Of a DNA stretch of 64,000 bases, positions 1 through 9,402 are shown in pieces. Each line of letters starts with the position of its first letter. Positions within the stretch are counted from its first letter, which is position 1. The notes under the pieces are model-generated. The model was not told the DNA's origin. It saw nothing but the letters and a program-made list of their open reading frames with translations, and searched no databases. This stretch comes from an uncultured Bacteroidales bacterium. GTDB taxonomy: Bacteria > Bacteroidota > Bacteroidia > Bacteroidales > Paludibacteraceae. The position numbers and the translations under genes are program-made. Location of the stretch: NCBI GenBank assembly GCA_946414805.1, contig CAMKPZ010000002.1:186001-250000 (forward strand), written 5' to 3'.

Positions 1-2
1 TC

Positions 3-146
3 TCCTTGGATTCTCCGTACGACGATCATATGGAATTTGAGTCGATATTGGATGATGCTGGCTATCATGTATTTTATTCTTCCGGGATTCATGTTAGCAT
101 TATGTACCGCCGTGATAAAACTCAAGGCGGAGTAATGGGAAACTGA
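3..146 (+). CDS. C-terminal end of an unidentified protein (partial)
   Basis: An open frame enters from the left edge and runs 47 codons to a TGA at 144-146. The translation is hydrophilic and begins SLDSPYDDHMEFESILDD, with mixed codon use like that of real genes here. I do not recognise the family. A competing frame ending at 133-135 encodes a hydrophobic peptide and could instead be the tail of a membrane protein. I prefer the hydrophilic frame because it stays open longer and uses acidic residues in a natural pattern, but neither is certain. Confidence 0.35.
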   Translation, partial: SLDSPYDDHMEFESILDDAGYHVFYSSGIHVSIMYRRDKTQGGVMGN

Positions 147-169
147 TGAAGGTCGCGTGAATGCCCCCG

Positions 170-301
170 AATCTTAATAATCGTATACTTTTTTGCCCCC
201 AAACAGCCCGAATTTGAGTCGGGTTAATGTCGAGGTTAAGTCGAGGGCAAGTCGTGGTTAAGCCGTGGTCAGAACAAATCTTAATAATCGTAAACTTTTT
301 G
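170..301. repeat. Imperfect 25-bp direct repeats flanking an 11-bp repeat array
   Basis: The block at 170-195 (AATCTTAATAATCGTA followed by a T-rich tail) recurs at 277-301 with one substitution and one missing T. Between the copies lies an array of degenerate 11-bp units (214-271). The stretch 147-515 has no convincing gene, only this repeat structure and a promoter at its end. Confidence 0.7.
214..271. repeat. 11-bp tandem repeat array (GTTAAGTCGAG type)
   Basis: Successive degenerate 11-bp units can be read, such as GTTAAGTCGAG, GGCAAGTCGTG and GTTAAGCCGTG. The same unit family occurs inside the amidase gene at 49018-49083, so this is a dispersed repeat type rather than a local duplication. 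Confidence 0.75.
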
Positions 302-339
302 AGCCGGTGTACGTAAAGACACACTCCTATTGTTCTGAT

Positions 340-400
340 TCGTACTTTCTCGGGTCGTTCTCAGGACATGGTCCCGTGATGGTCCTGTTCTTATCCGCAC
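340..400. repeat. Degenerate 11-bp periodic sequence (ATGGTCCCGTG type)
   Basis: Sequence around 366-387 repeats as ATGGTCCCGTG then ATGGTCCTGTT, with weaker matches at 11-bp spacing on both sides. A related unit (ATGGTCGCGTG) recurs near 31066-31087. No coding potential is seen here on either strand. Confidence 0.45.
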
Positions 401-515
401 ATTCGCGCGGAACGATTATTACTTATCCGTACATCCTCATTGCTATCCGCAAACCTCTGTCCGTCGGCTCAAAACGGCATAAAATAACGGAAAAAATAAA
501 AAAGTGCTTCTAAAA

Positions 516-547
516 TTTGGTCAATTCAAAAAAAAGTAGTATCTTTG
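516..547 (+). promoter_or_regulatory. Bacteroidetes-type promoter for rimP-nusA-infB
   Basis: TTTG at 516-519 and TATCTTTG at 540-547 match the -33/-7 pattern of the Bacteroidetes primary sigma factor with normal spacing. The A-rich spacer follows the conserved form seen at other promoters in this window. Transcription should begin near 551. Confidence 0.85.
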
Positions 548-561
548 CACCGTGAAATGAA

Positions 562-613
562 CGAGGGGACCCGAGTGGTTCCCTCGCTCCCGTAAAAATG
601 GAGATGTGTCTCC
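562..613 (+). promoter_or_regulatory. Two-hairpin leader of the rimP operon
   Basis: The predicted leader folds into a 10-bp stem (562-571 with 577-586, five-base loop, one G-U pair), then a 5-bp stem GGAGA-TGTG-TCTCC (600-613) about 30 bases before the start codon. The first hairpin lies just after the predicted transcription start. It could control transcript stability or the expression of the ribosome maturation and translation genes behind it. Confidence 0.6.
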
Positions 614-643
614 GGTTTCTCTGGGATGGAAAGGAAGTGAATT

Positions 644-1165
644 ATGATAGACAAACAGCAATTACAAGCATGGATTGAGGAGTACCTCAACGGTACCGGT
701 TATGAGTTGATCACCCTCGGCGTTTCGGCGGCGAACGATATCCTCGTGGAGGTGGACCGTCTGGCAGGCGTGGATGTGGATTTCTGCGCGGAGCTGAACC
801 GCTATCTCGTTGAGAAGATTGAGAATTCGGCTGCCGGCCTTCAGCCGTCGGACTTGGATTACTCTCTTGAGGTCGGTAGCGTGAGCCTGACCGATCCTTT
901 CAAGACCAAGATGCAGTTCGAGAAGAACCTCGGCCATGATGTGGAGGTGCTGGCTGTCGAAAGTCAGCCGTCGAAAGACCGTCCTGCGGACGCAAAGACC
1001 GTCAAGTTCCGCGGTCAGCTCGTCTCCGTCGACGAGGAGACTTTCTCCGTCGATTGCGAGGAGAAAGTGGCGGTGGAAGGCAAGAAACGCAAAGAGACAC
1101 GGATCGTCACCCACACCTGGCGCTACGACGAACCCAAATATGTGAAATATGATTTAAAATTCTAA
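644..1165 (+). CDS. rimP: Ribosome maturation factor RimP
   Basis: A 173-residue protein for late maturation of the 30S subunit. Assignment rests on RimP-like sequence (the LTDPF segment near residue 85 and the N-terminal alpha/beta domain) and on position immediately before nusA and infB, a gene order conserved in many bacteria. The ATG follows a purine-rich GGAAAGGAAG site. The C-terminal domain carries a Lys/Arg-rich loop (KKRKETR) consistent with RNA contact. It is first in its transcription unit and only 8 bp separate it from nusA. Confidence 0.93.
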   Translation: MIDKQQLQAWIEEYLNGTGYELITLGVSAANDILVEVDRLAGVDVDFCAELNRYLVEKIENSAAGLQPSDLDYSLEVGSVSLTDPFKTKMQFEKNLGHDVEVLAVESQPSKDRPADAKTVKFRGQLVSVDEETFSVDCEEKVAVEGKKRKETRIVTHTWRYDEPKYVKYDLKF

Positions 1166-1173
1166 TATACAAA

Positions 1174-2433
1174 ATGGCAGCAAGCAAACAAGAGTCAATC
1201 AACCTGATTGACATTTTCTCGGAATTCAATGAATTCAAACGCATTGACAAACAGACTTTTATCAATGTGCTCAAGGACTCTTTCACCTCCGTTATCACGA
1301 AGATGTACGGCTCCGCGGCTAACTACGATGTGATCGTCAACCCCGACAAAGGAGACTTGGAGATCTATCGTAACCGTCTGGTGATGGAGGACGACGATGT
1401 AGCGAACCCTGACACCCAGATCGCACTCTCCGATGCACTCAAACTCGATGACGAGGCAGAGGTGGGAGAAGAGGTAACCGACAAGGTGGATATGGCTTCT
1501 TTCGGACGCCGTATGATCCTCAATCTCCGTCAGACTCTCGCTTCGAAGATCCTTGAGCTCCAGAAAGAGAGCCTCTACCAGAAATACAAAGAGATGATCG
1601 GTCAGGTGGTGTCCGGCGAACTCTATCAGGTATGGAAGAAAGAGATGCTTCTCCTTGACGAGGAGGGCAACGAGCTCTATCTCCCGAAACAGAACCAGAT
1701 CCCTACGGATTTCTACCGCAAGGGTGAGATCGTTCGCGCCGTAGTGGTGCAGGTGGACAACAAGAACCAGACCCCGAAAATCATTCTCTCCCGTACCGCA
1801 CCGCTCTTCCTGCAGCGTCTCTTCGAGCAGGAGGTGCCGGAGGTGAAGGAAGGACTGATCGCCATCAAGAACATCGCCCGTATTCCGGGTGAGCGCGCCA
1901 AAGTGGCTGTGGAGACTTTCGACGACCGCATCGATCCGGTCGGCGCCTGCGTGGGTGTGAAGGGTGCGCGTATTCATGGTATCGTGCGCGAACTCCGAAA
2001 CGAGAACATCGATGTGATCAACTATACGCCGAATATCAACCTCTATATCCAGCGCGCCCTTGCGCCTGCGAAGATCTCTACCATGGAGATCGACGAGGAA
2101 GCCAAGACGGCTAAGGTCTATCTCCAGCCCGACGAGGTCTCCCTCGCTATCGGTAAGGGTGGTTATAACATCAAACTCGCATGTATGCTCACCGGTTACC
2201 AGATCGATGTCTATAGAGAGATCAACGAGCAGGATATGGATGATATCTATCTCGACGAGTTCAACGACGAGATCGACCAGTGGGTGCTCGACGCCTTCAA
2301 GGCGATCGGACTCGACACCGCCAAAGATGTGCTCGGTACATCCAAGGCCGAACTGCTCAAGCAGACTGACCTCGAGGAGGAGACCATCGATGAGGTGCTC
2401 CGTATCCTCGCTGCCGAGTTTGCTAACGACTAA
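1174..2433 (+). CDS. nusA: Transcription termination/antitermination factor NusA
   Basis: A 419-residue RNA polymerase-binding elongation factor that acts in pausing, termination and rRNA antitermination. Visible order: N-terminal polymerase-binding domain (about 1-130), S1 domain (about 146-212), then two KH domains with the GVKGARI and IGKGGYNI loops (about 230-350). An acidic C-terminal region follows (about 365-417) and ends LEEETIDEVLRILAAEF, resembling a helix-hairpin-helix tail. The second E. coli-type acidic repeat is absent, as is usual outside Proteobacteria. Cotranscribed with rimP and infB. Confidence 0.96.
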   Translation: MAASKQESINLIDIFSEFNEFKRIDKQTFINVLKDSFTSVITKMYGSAANYDVIVNPDKGDLEIYRNRLVMEDDDVANPDTQIALSDALKLDDEAEVGEEVTDKVDMASFGRRMILNLRQTLASKILELQKESLYQKYKEMIGQVVSGELYQVWKKEMLLLDEEGNELYLPKQNQIPTDFYRKGEIVRAVVVQVDNKNQTPKIILSRTAPLFLQRLFEQEVPEVKEGLIAIKNIARIPGERAKVAVETFDDRIDPVGACVGVKGARIHGIVRELRNENIDVINYTPNINLYIQRALAPAKISTMEIDEEAKTAKVYLQPDEVSLAIGKGGYNIKLACMLTGYQIDVYREINEQDMDDIYLDEFNDEIDQWVLDAFKAIGLDTAKDVLGTSKAELLKQTDLEEETIDEVLRILAAEFAND

Positions 2434-2586
2434 GTCTAACCCTTAACCCCTCTACGGACTAAGAGGAGTTCTCGTAAATCGGGATGTGAACCGAACGTAG
2501 TGTTCGCGGACCGAAGAGCGGGAACATGGCGAAAGATCATATGAGCGACAGCGTCGCGAATCGTTCTGAGCCATAGTTCACGCGAC
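2434..2586 (+). other. nusA-infB spacer with small hairpins
   Basis: A 153-bp gap inside an otherwise compact operon. It contains short hairpins (CGAAC-GTAGT-GTTCG near 2496 and GCGAC-AGC-GTCGC near 2548) and a 16-codon open frame (ATG at 2526) that ends before infB. No terminator or standard promoter is seen. A translational leader role is possible but unproven. Confidence 0.35.
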
Positions 2587-5295
2587 ATGGCGATAAAACT
2601 AATTAAAGCATGTAAAGAACTGAATATAGGTATGGCAACCCTCACCGCTTGGTGTGAGAAGAACGGTCATCCCATCGAGGCGGATCCGAATGTCCGCATC
2701 GATGATGATCTCTATCTGCAACTCGCCAAGGAGTTCAATAAGGACATGGCGACAAAGATAGAGGCGGACCGTCTTGCCGTGGAGCGGCAGAGCAGGGAAG
2801 AAGCGGAGAAAGCGGAGAAGGCGGCTGCGGAAGCAGCCCGCAAAGCCGCTGAAGCTGCCGAGGCTGCCCGTATAGCCGAAGAGAAAGCCAGACGGGAGGC
2901 GGAACGCATTGCCGCCGAGAAAGCGGCGGCAGAGGCTGCGGCCAAGGCGGCTGCGGAGAAAGCAGCTGCCGAAGCAGCGGCTCGTAAGGCGCAAGAAGAG
3001 GAGGCGGCACGCAAAGCACAAGAGGCTGCGGCTAAGACTGCAGCAAACAAACCGGCATCCGCACCTGCGCAAGCACCCGCCCCTGCACCCGAAGCGAAAC
3101 CGAAGAAAGAGATCTTCACCCTCGGCAAACCCGAACTGAAGAATGCTCCGAAAGTGATCGGTAAGATCGATCTCAATGCCATCGATACCTCTACCCGTCC
3201 GGCGAAGAAATCCAAAGAGCAGAAACGCAAAGAGCGTGAGGAGCGTCAGGCGGCGCAGCAGGCGCAGCAACAAGCGGCTGCAGAGCGGCGCAAGCGCGAA
3301 CGCATCAAGAACAATGCCGCCAAGGTGGATCCGAACGACAAGCGTAACCAGGCCGGTAAGAAGAACAAGAAGAACCAACCCCGCGAGGCTACGCAGGAGG
3401 AGGTGGAACGCGCTCTCAAGGAGACGCTCAACCGTCTGCAGCAACCCAAGAACAAGAGTAATACCTCCAAATACAAACGCGAACGCCGCGAACAGGAGCG
3501 TGAGAAGCATGAACTCGAGATCATGGAGGCACAGGAGCAGTCCAAGATCCTCAAACTGACCGAGTTCGTGACCGCTAATGACCTCGCTGTGATGATGAAC
3601 GTGCCGGTGAACAAGATTATCGGTACCTGCATGAGCCTCGGTCTCTTCGTCTCCATCAACCAGCGCCTCGACGCCGAGACAATCAATCTGGTAGCAGAGG
3701 AGTTCGGCTTCCAGACAGAGTACGTTGCGGCTCATGTAGTGGAGGAGATCAACGCCGACGAGGTGGTGAACGACGAGGATATCGAGTCCCGTTGCCCGAT
3801 CGTAACGGTAATGGGTCACGTTGATCACGGTAAGACTTCGCTGCTGGATCATATCCGTAACGCGAACGTGATTGCCGGAGAGGCAGGCGGTATCACCCAG
3901 CATATCGGAGCCTATAATGTCAAACTGAAGAACGGACAGCATATCACGTTCCTCGATACCCCGGGTCACGCAGCGTTCACCGCCATGCGTGCACGTGGTG
4001 CCAAGGTAACGGATATAGCGATCATCATCATTGCTGCCGACGATGCGGTCATGCCGCAGACGATCGAGGCAATCAACCACGCCCAGGCTGCCGGAGTACC
4101 GATGGTCTTTGCTATCAACAAGGTGGATAAACCCGGTGCCAATCCCGATAAGATACGTGAGCAACTGTCGAACATGAATATCCTCGTAGAGGACTGGGGC
4201 GGCAAATACCAGTGTCAGGAGATCTCCGCGAAGAAAGGTACCGGAGTCTTCGAACTGCTGGAGAAAGTGCTGCTTGAGGCGGAACTGCTGGATCTCAAGG
4301 CGAACCCCAAACGCCGTGCGAAAGGTTCGGTCATCGAGTCGTCGCTGGACAAGGGACGAGGCTATGTGGCTACGCTGCTGGTGTCCGACGGAACCCTTCA
4401 TATGGGCGATATCGTCCTTGCAGGAACCTTCCACGGCCGCATCAAAGCGATGTTCAACGAGCGTGGTCAGAAGATCACGGAGGTTCGTCCGGGTGAGCCC
4501 TGTTCGATCCTCGGTCTGAACGGTGCGCCGCAGGCAGGTGACGAGTTCAACGTACTGCCGACTGAGCAGGAGGCACGCGAGATCGCCAACAAACGTGAGC
4601 AACTCCAGCGTGAGCAGTCGATCCGTACCAAGAAACACGTAGGTCTGGAGGAGATCGGCCGTCGTCTGGCTATCGGCGATTTCAAGGAACTCAATATCAT
4701 CGTCAAGGCGGATGTGGACGGTTCCGTAGAGGCTATCAAGGACTCGCTGCTCAAGCTCTCCACCGAGAATATCCAGGTCAATGTGATCCATGGCGCGGTA
4801 GGTGCTATCTCGGACAGCGATGTCATGCTGGCTGCCGCTTCGGATGCTATCATCGTCGGCTTCAATGTCCGTCCTACCGGTTCTGCCCGTAAGATGGCGG
4901 AGACCGAAGAGGTGGATATCCGCATCTATTCGATCATCTACGATGCTATCAATGAGGTGAAAGCCGCTATGGAAGGAATGCTCTCGCCGGAGGTGAAGGA
5001 AGAAGTGACTGCCACCCTTGAGGTGCTCCAGACCTTCCATATCTCGAAGGTAGGCACGATCGCCGGTTGTATCGTACGCGAAGGAAAGATCAAACGCGGC
5101 AACAAGGTGCGTGTCATCCGCGACGGTATTGTGATCAAGACCGCCGAACTGGCATCCCTCAAGCATGTCAAGGATGATATCAAGGAAGCCGGTGTGAACA
5201 CCGAGTGCGGTCTCTCGCTCAAGGCGTATGACGACCTCAAGGACGGCGATATCCTCGAGGCTTTCGAAGAAGTGGAAGTAGCAAAAACATTGTAA
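2587..5295 (+). CDS. infB: Translation initiation factor IF-2
   Basis: A 902-residue GTPase that brings initiator tRNA to the 30S subunit and promotes subunit joining. The first 50 residues form an IF2 N-terminal helical module. Residues about 60-170 are an Ala/Glu/Arg-rich coiled segment, then Pro/Ala-rich and Lys-rich linkers. The GTPase domain shows GHVDHGKT (about residue 409), DTPGH (about 456) and NKVD (about 511). Beta-barrel and C-terminal tRNA-binding domains follow. The start at [15 protein letters not shown] agrees with the family N-terminus. The low-complexity linker is longer than in E. coli but normal for Bacteroidetes. Confidence 0.97.
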   Translation: MAIKLIKACKELNIGMATLTAWCEKNGHPIEADPNVRIDDDLYLQLAKEFNKDMATKIEADRLAVERQSREEAEKAEKAAAEAARKAAEAAEAARIAEEKARREAERIAAEKAAAEAAAKAAAEKAAAEAAARKAQEEEAARKAQEAAAKTAANKPASAPAQAPAPAPEAKPKKEIFTLGKPELKNAPKVIGKIDLNAIDTSTRPAKKSKEQKRKEREERQAAQQAQQQAAAERRKRERIKNNAAKVDPNDKRNQAGKKNKKNQPREATQEEVERALKETLNRLQQPKNKSNTSKYKRERREQEREKHELEIMEAQEQSKILKLTEFVTANDLAVMMNVPVNKIIGTCMSLGLFVSINQRLDAETINLVAEEFGFQTEYVAAHVVEEINADEVVNDEDIESRCPIVTVMGHVDHGKTSLLDHIRNANVIAGEAGGITQHIGAYNVKLKNGQHITFLDTPGHAAFTAMRARGAKVTDIAIIIIAADDAVMPQTIEAINHAQAAGVPMVFAINKVDKPGANPDKIREQLSNMNILVEDWGGKYQCQEISAKKGTGVFELLEKVLLEAELLDLKANPKRRAKGSVIESSLDKGRGYVATLLVSDGTLHMGDIVLAGTFHGRIKAMFNERGQKITEVRPGEPCSILGLNGAPQAGDEFNVLPTEQEAREIANKREQLQREQSIRTKKHVGLEEIGRRLAIGDFKELNIIVKADVDGSVEAIKDSLLKLSTENIQVNVIHGAVGAISDSDVMLAAASDAIIVGFNVRPTGSARKMAETEEVDIRIYSIIYDAINEVKAAMEGMLSPEVKEEVTATLEVLQTFHISKVGTIAGCIVREGKIKRGNKVRVIRDGIVIKTAELASLKHVKDDIKEAGVNTECGLSLKAYDDLKDGDILEAFEEVEVAKTL

Positions 5296-5313
5296 TAATG
5301 AAAATAGAGCGTT

Positions 5314-6606
5314 ATGAATAAGTTTCTTCGTATATTGTACCTTGCACCCTTGTCTTTTCTCATGACAGGTTGCTGGACTTCGATCTGGACGGTGGCTCCG
5401 ACGGAGCGTTCTATCGCTCCGGTACGCACGGAGTACACCACGCGTGTGACAACTCCTGCGCCCAAGCATACGACAACCACCACGGTTTATGTGACCTCGT
5501 ATAACGAGGACCTCTCGTTCTATCTGGATCTGAACGCGGTGGCTGCGGCTTTCGCAGAGGCACGCACGGTCCCGGAGTTCGAGCAGTTGCTCAACTCCAG
5601 CCGCTATATGATCAATAACCTGGATCTCAACCGCGACGGATATATCGATTATCTCCGTGTGCTTGAGACCCGTCAGGGCGCTTATCACGCCTTCCTGATT
5701 CAGGCGTGTCTGGGCCCCTCTCTCTTCCAGGATGTAGCCACTCTCGTAGCCGAGCGCAGAGCTTCTACGCTTTACGTTGAGGTGGTCGGAGACCGCTATC
5801 TGTACGGGGCTAATTATATCGTGCGTCCGGTGTTCGTCAAGCGTCCGCCGCTGTGGGATGTGTTCGGCAGACCTACCTATGCCGTATGGTCTTCGCCGTA
5901 TTACTATGGTGCTTGGCCCTCGTATTACGCCCAACCCAAGCCGATCTATCTCACCCATTACCAGGCATACGTGACGACTTATATGTCGCATCATCATTAT
6001 TGCCATACCTGCGAGTATCCGTCCAAGCCGTTCTATTCGGGTTACACGACGATGACGCAAACCAGTTCGCGCAGGGATTATCAGACGGCTCATCCCGAGC
6101 AGTCGTTTGACAAGCGCGTGGTGGAGACGATCAATGCTTCCTCTAACGCTACGCCTTCCAGCCGCGGTGTCCGTAACTCAGGACAGCTTCGCGTAGCCGT
6201 AGCCGCAGAGAAGACACCGGCGGAGACGACCAAAACGGGTTCAACGGGAACAACAAGCACGACGAGTTCGTCCAGAAATTCCGGTACCTCCGGAACATCC
6301 GGATCAACCAGAACAACCGGTACAACGACGGCTACAAAGACTTCGTCGTCCTCTTCGCGCACGCCTTCCACTTCCGTAGAGAGCCGTGTCAGCAAGAACG
6401 GTACTACCCGTACGACGATCAAGACCACTGATTCGACCGGCAAGACTACGACCGTCAAGCGTACGAGTTCGTCTTCAACCCGTACTTCGACTTCGTCGTC
6501 CAGAACATCCGGATCGTCCAGAACCTCAGGAACATCCGGATCATCCAGAACCTCAGGAACAACCGGATCATCCAGAACGACCGGATCTTCGTCGTCCCGC
6601 AGATAA
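5314..6606 (+). CDS. Predicted lipoprotein with Ca-loop-like motif and Ser/Thr-rich tail
   Basis: A 430-residue protein with a lipoprotein signal (LMTGC, Cys near residue 20). Around residues 105-115 LDLNRDGYIDYLRV resembles an EF-hand calcium loop. Next come a beta-rich part and a Tyr/Pro-rich segment (about 180-250). From about 300 the chain is almost entirely Ser, Thr, Gly and Arg, with repeats such as [14 protein letters not shown]. Similar Bacteroidetes proteins with a D-x-N-x-D-G-x-x-D motif and a YP-rich tail are known to me only as uncharacterised. It begins 18 bp after infB and may be read through from it. I do not assign a function. The repeat-rich tail could vary in length between strains. 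Confidence 0.75.
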   Translation: MNKFLRILYLAPLSFLMTGCWTSIWTVAPTERSIAPVRTEYTTRVTTPAPKHTTTTTVYVTSYNEDLSFYLDLNAVAAAFAEARTVPEFEQLLNSSRYMINNLDLNRDGYIDYLRVLETRQGAYHAFLIQACLGPSLFQDVATLVAERRASTLYVEVVGDRYLYGANYIVRPVFVKRPPLWDVFGRPTYAVWSSPYYYGAWPSYYAQPKPIYLTHYQAYVTTYMSHHHYCHTCEYPSKPFYSGYTTMTQTSSRRDYQTAHPEQSFDKRVVETINASSNATPSSRGVRNSGQLRVAVAAEKTPAETTKTGSTGTTSTTSSSRNSGTSGTSGSTRTTGTTTATKTSSSSSRTPSTSVESRVSKNGTTRTTIKTTDSTGKTTTVKRTSSSSTRTSTSSSRTSGSSRTSGTSGSSRTSGTTGSSRTTGSSSSRR

Positions 6607-6646
6607 CTAATCTCAAATATCGAATCTCTAAATAATCAATAGAACT

Positions 6647-8281
6647 ATGAGTAAATATAAATGGAGTTTTGCAAACGTAGGCGGATCTACCCGCGTGCGT
6701 ATCCAATCGGCGGAGGATATTCGTCATCTGGGAGAGTTGGATAAGAAGAAATGGACCGTTCTTTCCTGCCCGGTGAACGGCCTTGAGATCAGTGCTGATT
6801 CGTTGGCATTGATCGACACCGACGGCGATGGTAAGATCCGTATCGACGAGGTGGTAGGTGCCGCCAACTGGCTCTGCGAGGTGCTTAAGAACCCCTCTAC
6901 GCTGCTGGAGCAGACAGATACAATCGAGATCGCAAATATCGCAGACGAAGCGATTGCAGCGGTAGCCGGTAAGGTAGCCGGCAAAGAGGGTACCATCTCT
7001 TTAGCTGCCGTTCTGGCGGCTATCGATGCAGTAACGGTAGAAGAACCGGCTGCTCCCGCAGCGCCGTTCGAAGCCGATGTGATCGCTGCATACAAGGAGA
7101 AGAGCGCGGAGTACGCCGCTTATTTCGAGCAGGAGAAACTGCAGAAACTCGGTCTGGCACTGATCCCCGAAGAGACCGTCAAACCCGGTATGCCGGAGAA
7201 GAAATTCAATGAGATGGGTGCTGCTATCGCCGAATGGGAAGCAGCCGTAGGGGCTATCCGGACGAAGGTAGCGGACGAAACAGCAGCCGGAAAGGCGGAG
7301 TTTATGCCGTTGCGCAAACTGCTGCTGCTCCACCGTGATTTCTACCGCCTGCTGCGTAACTTCGTGACCCTCGAGGATTTCTATGACAATAACAAACAGA
7401 CTATCGCGTCCTTCCAGGCCGGAACGCTGATCATCGACCAGCGCGCATGCCATCTCTGTATCCGTGTAGCCGATCTGCCGAAGCATGATACCCAGGCTCC
7501 GCTGAGCGGAATGTATCTGCTTTACTGCAACTGCGAGAACAAAAAGACCGGCAAGACCATGCAGATCGTAGCCGCGATGACCCAGGGCGAGATCAATAAC
7601 CTGAGCGTAGGCAAGAATGCCGTCTTCTACGACAACGACGGACTCGACTATGATGCTACGGTATTCAAGATCATCGACAACCCGATCTCTATCCGTCAGG
7701 CATTCTGGACGCCTTATCGCAAGCTCTCCAAATGGATAGAGGAGAAGATCAACAAATCGGCTGCAGAGAAAGACGCAGCGGTAATGAGTGATGTTACCGC
7801 GAACGTAGAGGCGAAAGCCGAAGGCGGTGCTCCTGCCAAACCGGCATTCGATATCGCTAAGTTCGCCGGTATCTTCGCTGCCATCGGTATGGCGTTAGGC
7901 ATGATCGGTACAATGCTGGTCAGCGTAGCGAAAGGATGGGTAACCCTCACGTGGTGGCAACAGATCCTTGTGTTCATCGCTATCCTGCTGGTGATCAGCG
8001 GTCCGAGTATGATCATGGCTTGGCTCAAACTCCGCCGTCGTAACCTCGCTCCGGTGCTCAATGCCAACGGATGGGCGGTCAACGCAGATGCGATCATCTC
8101 TGTTCCGTTCGGGCGCAAACTCACCGAGCAGGTTCATTTTCCCTTCACGCAGAATCCTGCCACAATGCCGAAATGGAAGAAATGGCTTTTCGCAATTTGT
8201 ATCATCCTTGTAATCCTTTGTGCCGTATGCGTTACCTTGCATCTACTGGGCTACTGCTTCTGCTGTTTCTGCTTCCATTAA
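6647..8281 (+). CDS. Membrane protein of unknown function with EF-hand-like loop
   Basis: A 544-residue protein. Near residues 57-70 IDTDGDGKIRIDEVV matches an EF-hand loop with the usual Asp spacing. The middle is soluble, with a helical segment rich in Ala and Glu. Hydrophobic segments lie at about 405-427, 438-458 and 511-535, so the C-terminal third is membrane-bound. The final residues are Cys-rich (LGYCFCCFCFH). The N-terminus has no signal peptide, so the soluble part is probably cytoplasmic. The end overlaps the start of the following M23 peptidase gene by 55 bp. I recognise no characterised family. Confidence 0.75.
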   Translation: MSKYKWSFANVGGSTRVRIQSAEDIRHLGELDKKKWTVLSCPVNGLEISADSLALIDTDGDGKIRIDEVVGAANWLCEVLKNPSTLLEQTDTIEIANIADEAIAAVAGKVAGKEGTISLAAVLAAIDAVTVEEPAAPAAPFEADVIAAYKEKSAEYAAYFEQEKLQKLGLALIPEETVKPGMPEKKFNEMGAAIAEWEAAVGAIRTKVADETAAGKAEFMPLRKLLLLHRDFYRLLRNFVTLEDFYDNNKQTIASFQAGTLIIDQRACHLCIRVADLPKHDTQAPLSGMYLLYCNCENKKTGKTMQIVAAMTQGEINNLSVGKNAVFYDNDGLDYDATVFKIIDNPISIRQAFWTPYRKLSKWIEEKINKSAAEKDAAVMSDVTANVEAKAEGGAPAKPAFDIAKFAGIFAAIGMALGMIGTMLVSVAKGWVTLTWWQQILVFIAILLVISGPSMIMAWLKLRRRNLAPVLNANGWAVNADAIISVPFGRKLTEQVHFPFTQNPATMPKWKKWLFAICIILVILCAVCVTLHLLGYCFCCFCFH

Positions 8282-9246
8282 AGGCGCAGGATCAGGTGGC
8301 TGTGGTCAGTACACCGCTTGATAGTACGGCTCTCGATAGCGAAGGCGACGAGTTGGAGGAGTTGGACGATCTGGATGTCCGTGCAAACCAGTTGCCGGAG
8401 TGTCTGGCGGGATTGTTCTCCCATGACACTCTGATCCTGGGATGCGAGTTGGATATGCTGCCGCGCAAGATCGTCGTCCGTACCAAGAACGGCGATGTAG
8501 TCTATAAGATCACGCCGCAGTCTCTTCTGGATACGGCACTGATGAATAACCACCCCGCGGACAGCATTTATCATTTCAACTGGACGGACGAGCGGGTGAA
8601 CCCCTACGGCTTAATGTTCGACAGCGTCAAGGAGGATGTACACATTGCGATGGACGGCTTCCGTCTGCCGGCTCCCGGATATGTGACCTCGCCTTTCGGC
8701 TGGCGCCGCAACCGCATGCACAAGGGTACGGATATCAAGGTGCAGGTAGGCGATTCGATCCGCTCGGCGTGGGCAGGTCAGGTACGTATCGTAGGATGGG
8801 ATCCGCGCGGGTACGGATATTTCGTGGTTATCCGTCATGAGAATGGTTTGGAGACCGTCTATGGTCACCTCAGCCGCCCGCTGGTGGATGAATACGAGCG
8901 TGTGCCTGCCGGTTATGTCATCGGTCTGGGCGGTAACACCGGACGATCCACCGGCAGTCACCTCCATTTTGAGATCCGTTATCTGGGCGAAGCGATCAAC
9001 CCTGCCAATGTAATTGATTTCTCCACCGGCAAGCTGCGCAACGAGAAGGAGTATGTGATCGGCATCAAAGCGATGAAGCAGGCGAAAGCCGAGCAGGCGG
9101 CGATGAAGTACCACAAGGTGAAGCAGGGCGATACCCTCTCCGGTATTGCGAAGAAACACGGCACTACCGTGAAGAAGCTTTGCCAACTCAATAAGATCAA
9201 GGAGACCAAGGTGCTCCAGATCGGACAGAAGATAAGGGTAAGATAG
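8227..9246 (+). CDS. Exported M23 peptidase with C-terminal LysM domain
   Basis: A 339-residue predicted peptidoglycan endopeptidase. The open frame extends upstream to 8071, but the ATG at 8227 gives a clear signal peptide (RYLASTGLLLLLFLLPLKA), so it is chosen. The LytM/M23 domain has zinc-ligand motifs HKGTDI (about residue 164) and HLHFE (about 245), with GNTGRSTGSH just before, so the active site looks intact. A single LysM module (about 295-339) with KVKQGDTLSGIAKKHG should bind glycan. It overlaps the preceding membrane-protein gene, suggesting coupled translation. Likely periplasmic or outer-membrane cell wall remodelling. Confidence 0.9.
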   Translation: MRYLASTGLLLLLFLLPLKAQDQVAVVSTPLDSTALDSEGDELEELDDLDVRANQLPECLAGLFSHDTLILGCELDMLPRKIVVRTKNGDVVYKITPQSLLDTALMNNHPADSIYHFNWTDERVNPYGLMFDSVKEDVHIAMDGFRLPAPGYVTSPFGWRRNRMHKGTDIKVQVGDSIRSAWAGQVRIVGWDPRGYGYFVVIRHENGLETVYGHLSRPLVDEYERVPAGYVIGLGGNTGRSTGSHLHFEIRYLGEAINPANVIDFSTGKLRNEKEYVIGIKAMKQAKAEQAAMKYHKVKQGDTLSGIAKKHGTTVKKLCQLNKIKETKVLQIGQKIRVR

Positions 9247-9402
9247 ACCGCTTCGCTGTTAGAGTACAGACCGTTCGCTTTGCTCACTGACAGAATACAG
9301 ACCTGATTACTACCAGATTATCAGTCTGTCAGCGAGTGAAGTGAGCGGTCTGTCAATGTAATGGTCTGTCAGCGCAGCGGTCTGTCAGTCCGAAGGACGG
9401 TC
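9247..9402. repeat. Intergenic palindromic repeats (GGTCTGTCAG / GACCGCT type)
   Basis: The gap between convergent genes is filled with copies of GGTCTGTCAG and its complement, alternating with GACCGCTTCGCT-like units. Several are mutually complementary, so the RNA from either strand could fold. Related GACCGCT units occur inside genes near 10803, 18050 and 21620. Confidence 0.7.

Noticed and set aside
265..513. 82-codon plus-strand frame before rimP
   Set aside because: It runs through degenerate 11-bp repeat sequence, has no ribosome site and gives an unnatural composition.
2599..6093. Very long minus-strand open frame (1164 codons) opposite infB and the next gene
   Set aside because: It mirrors a strongly conserved IF-2 gene. 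The frame is open because of codon bias in the sense strand; its translation shows no family motifs and is full of Arg/Leu/His runs.
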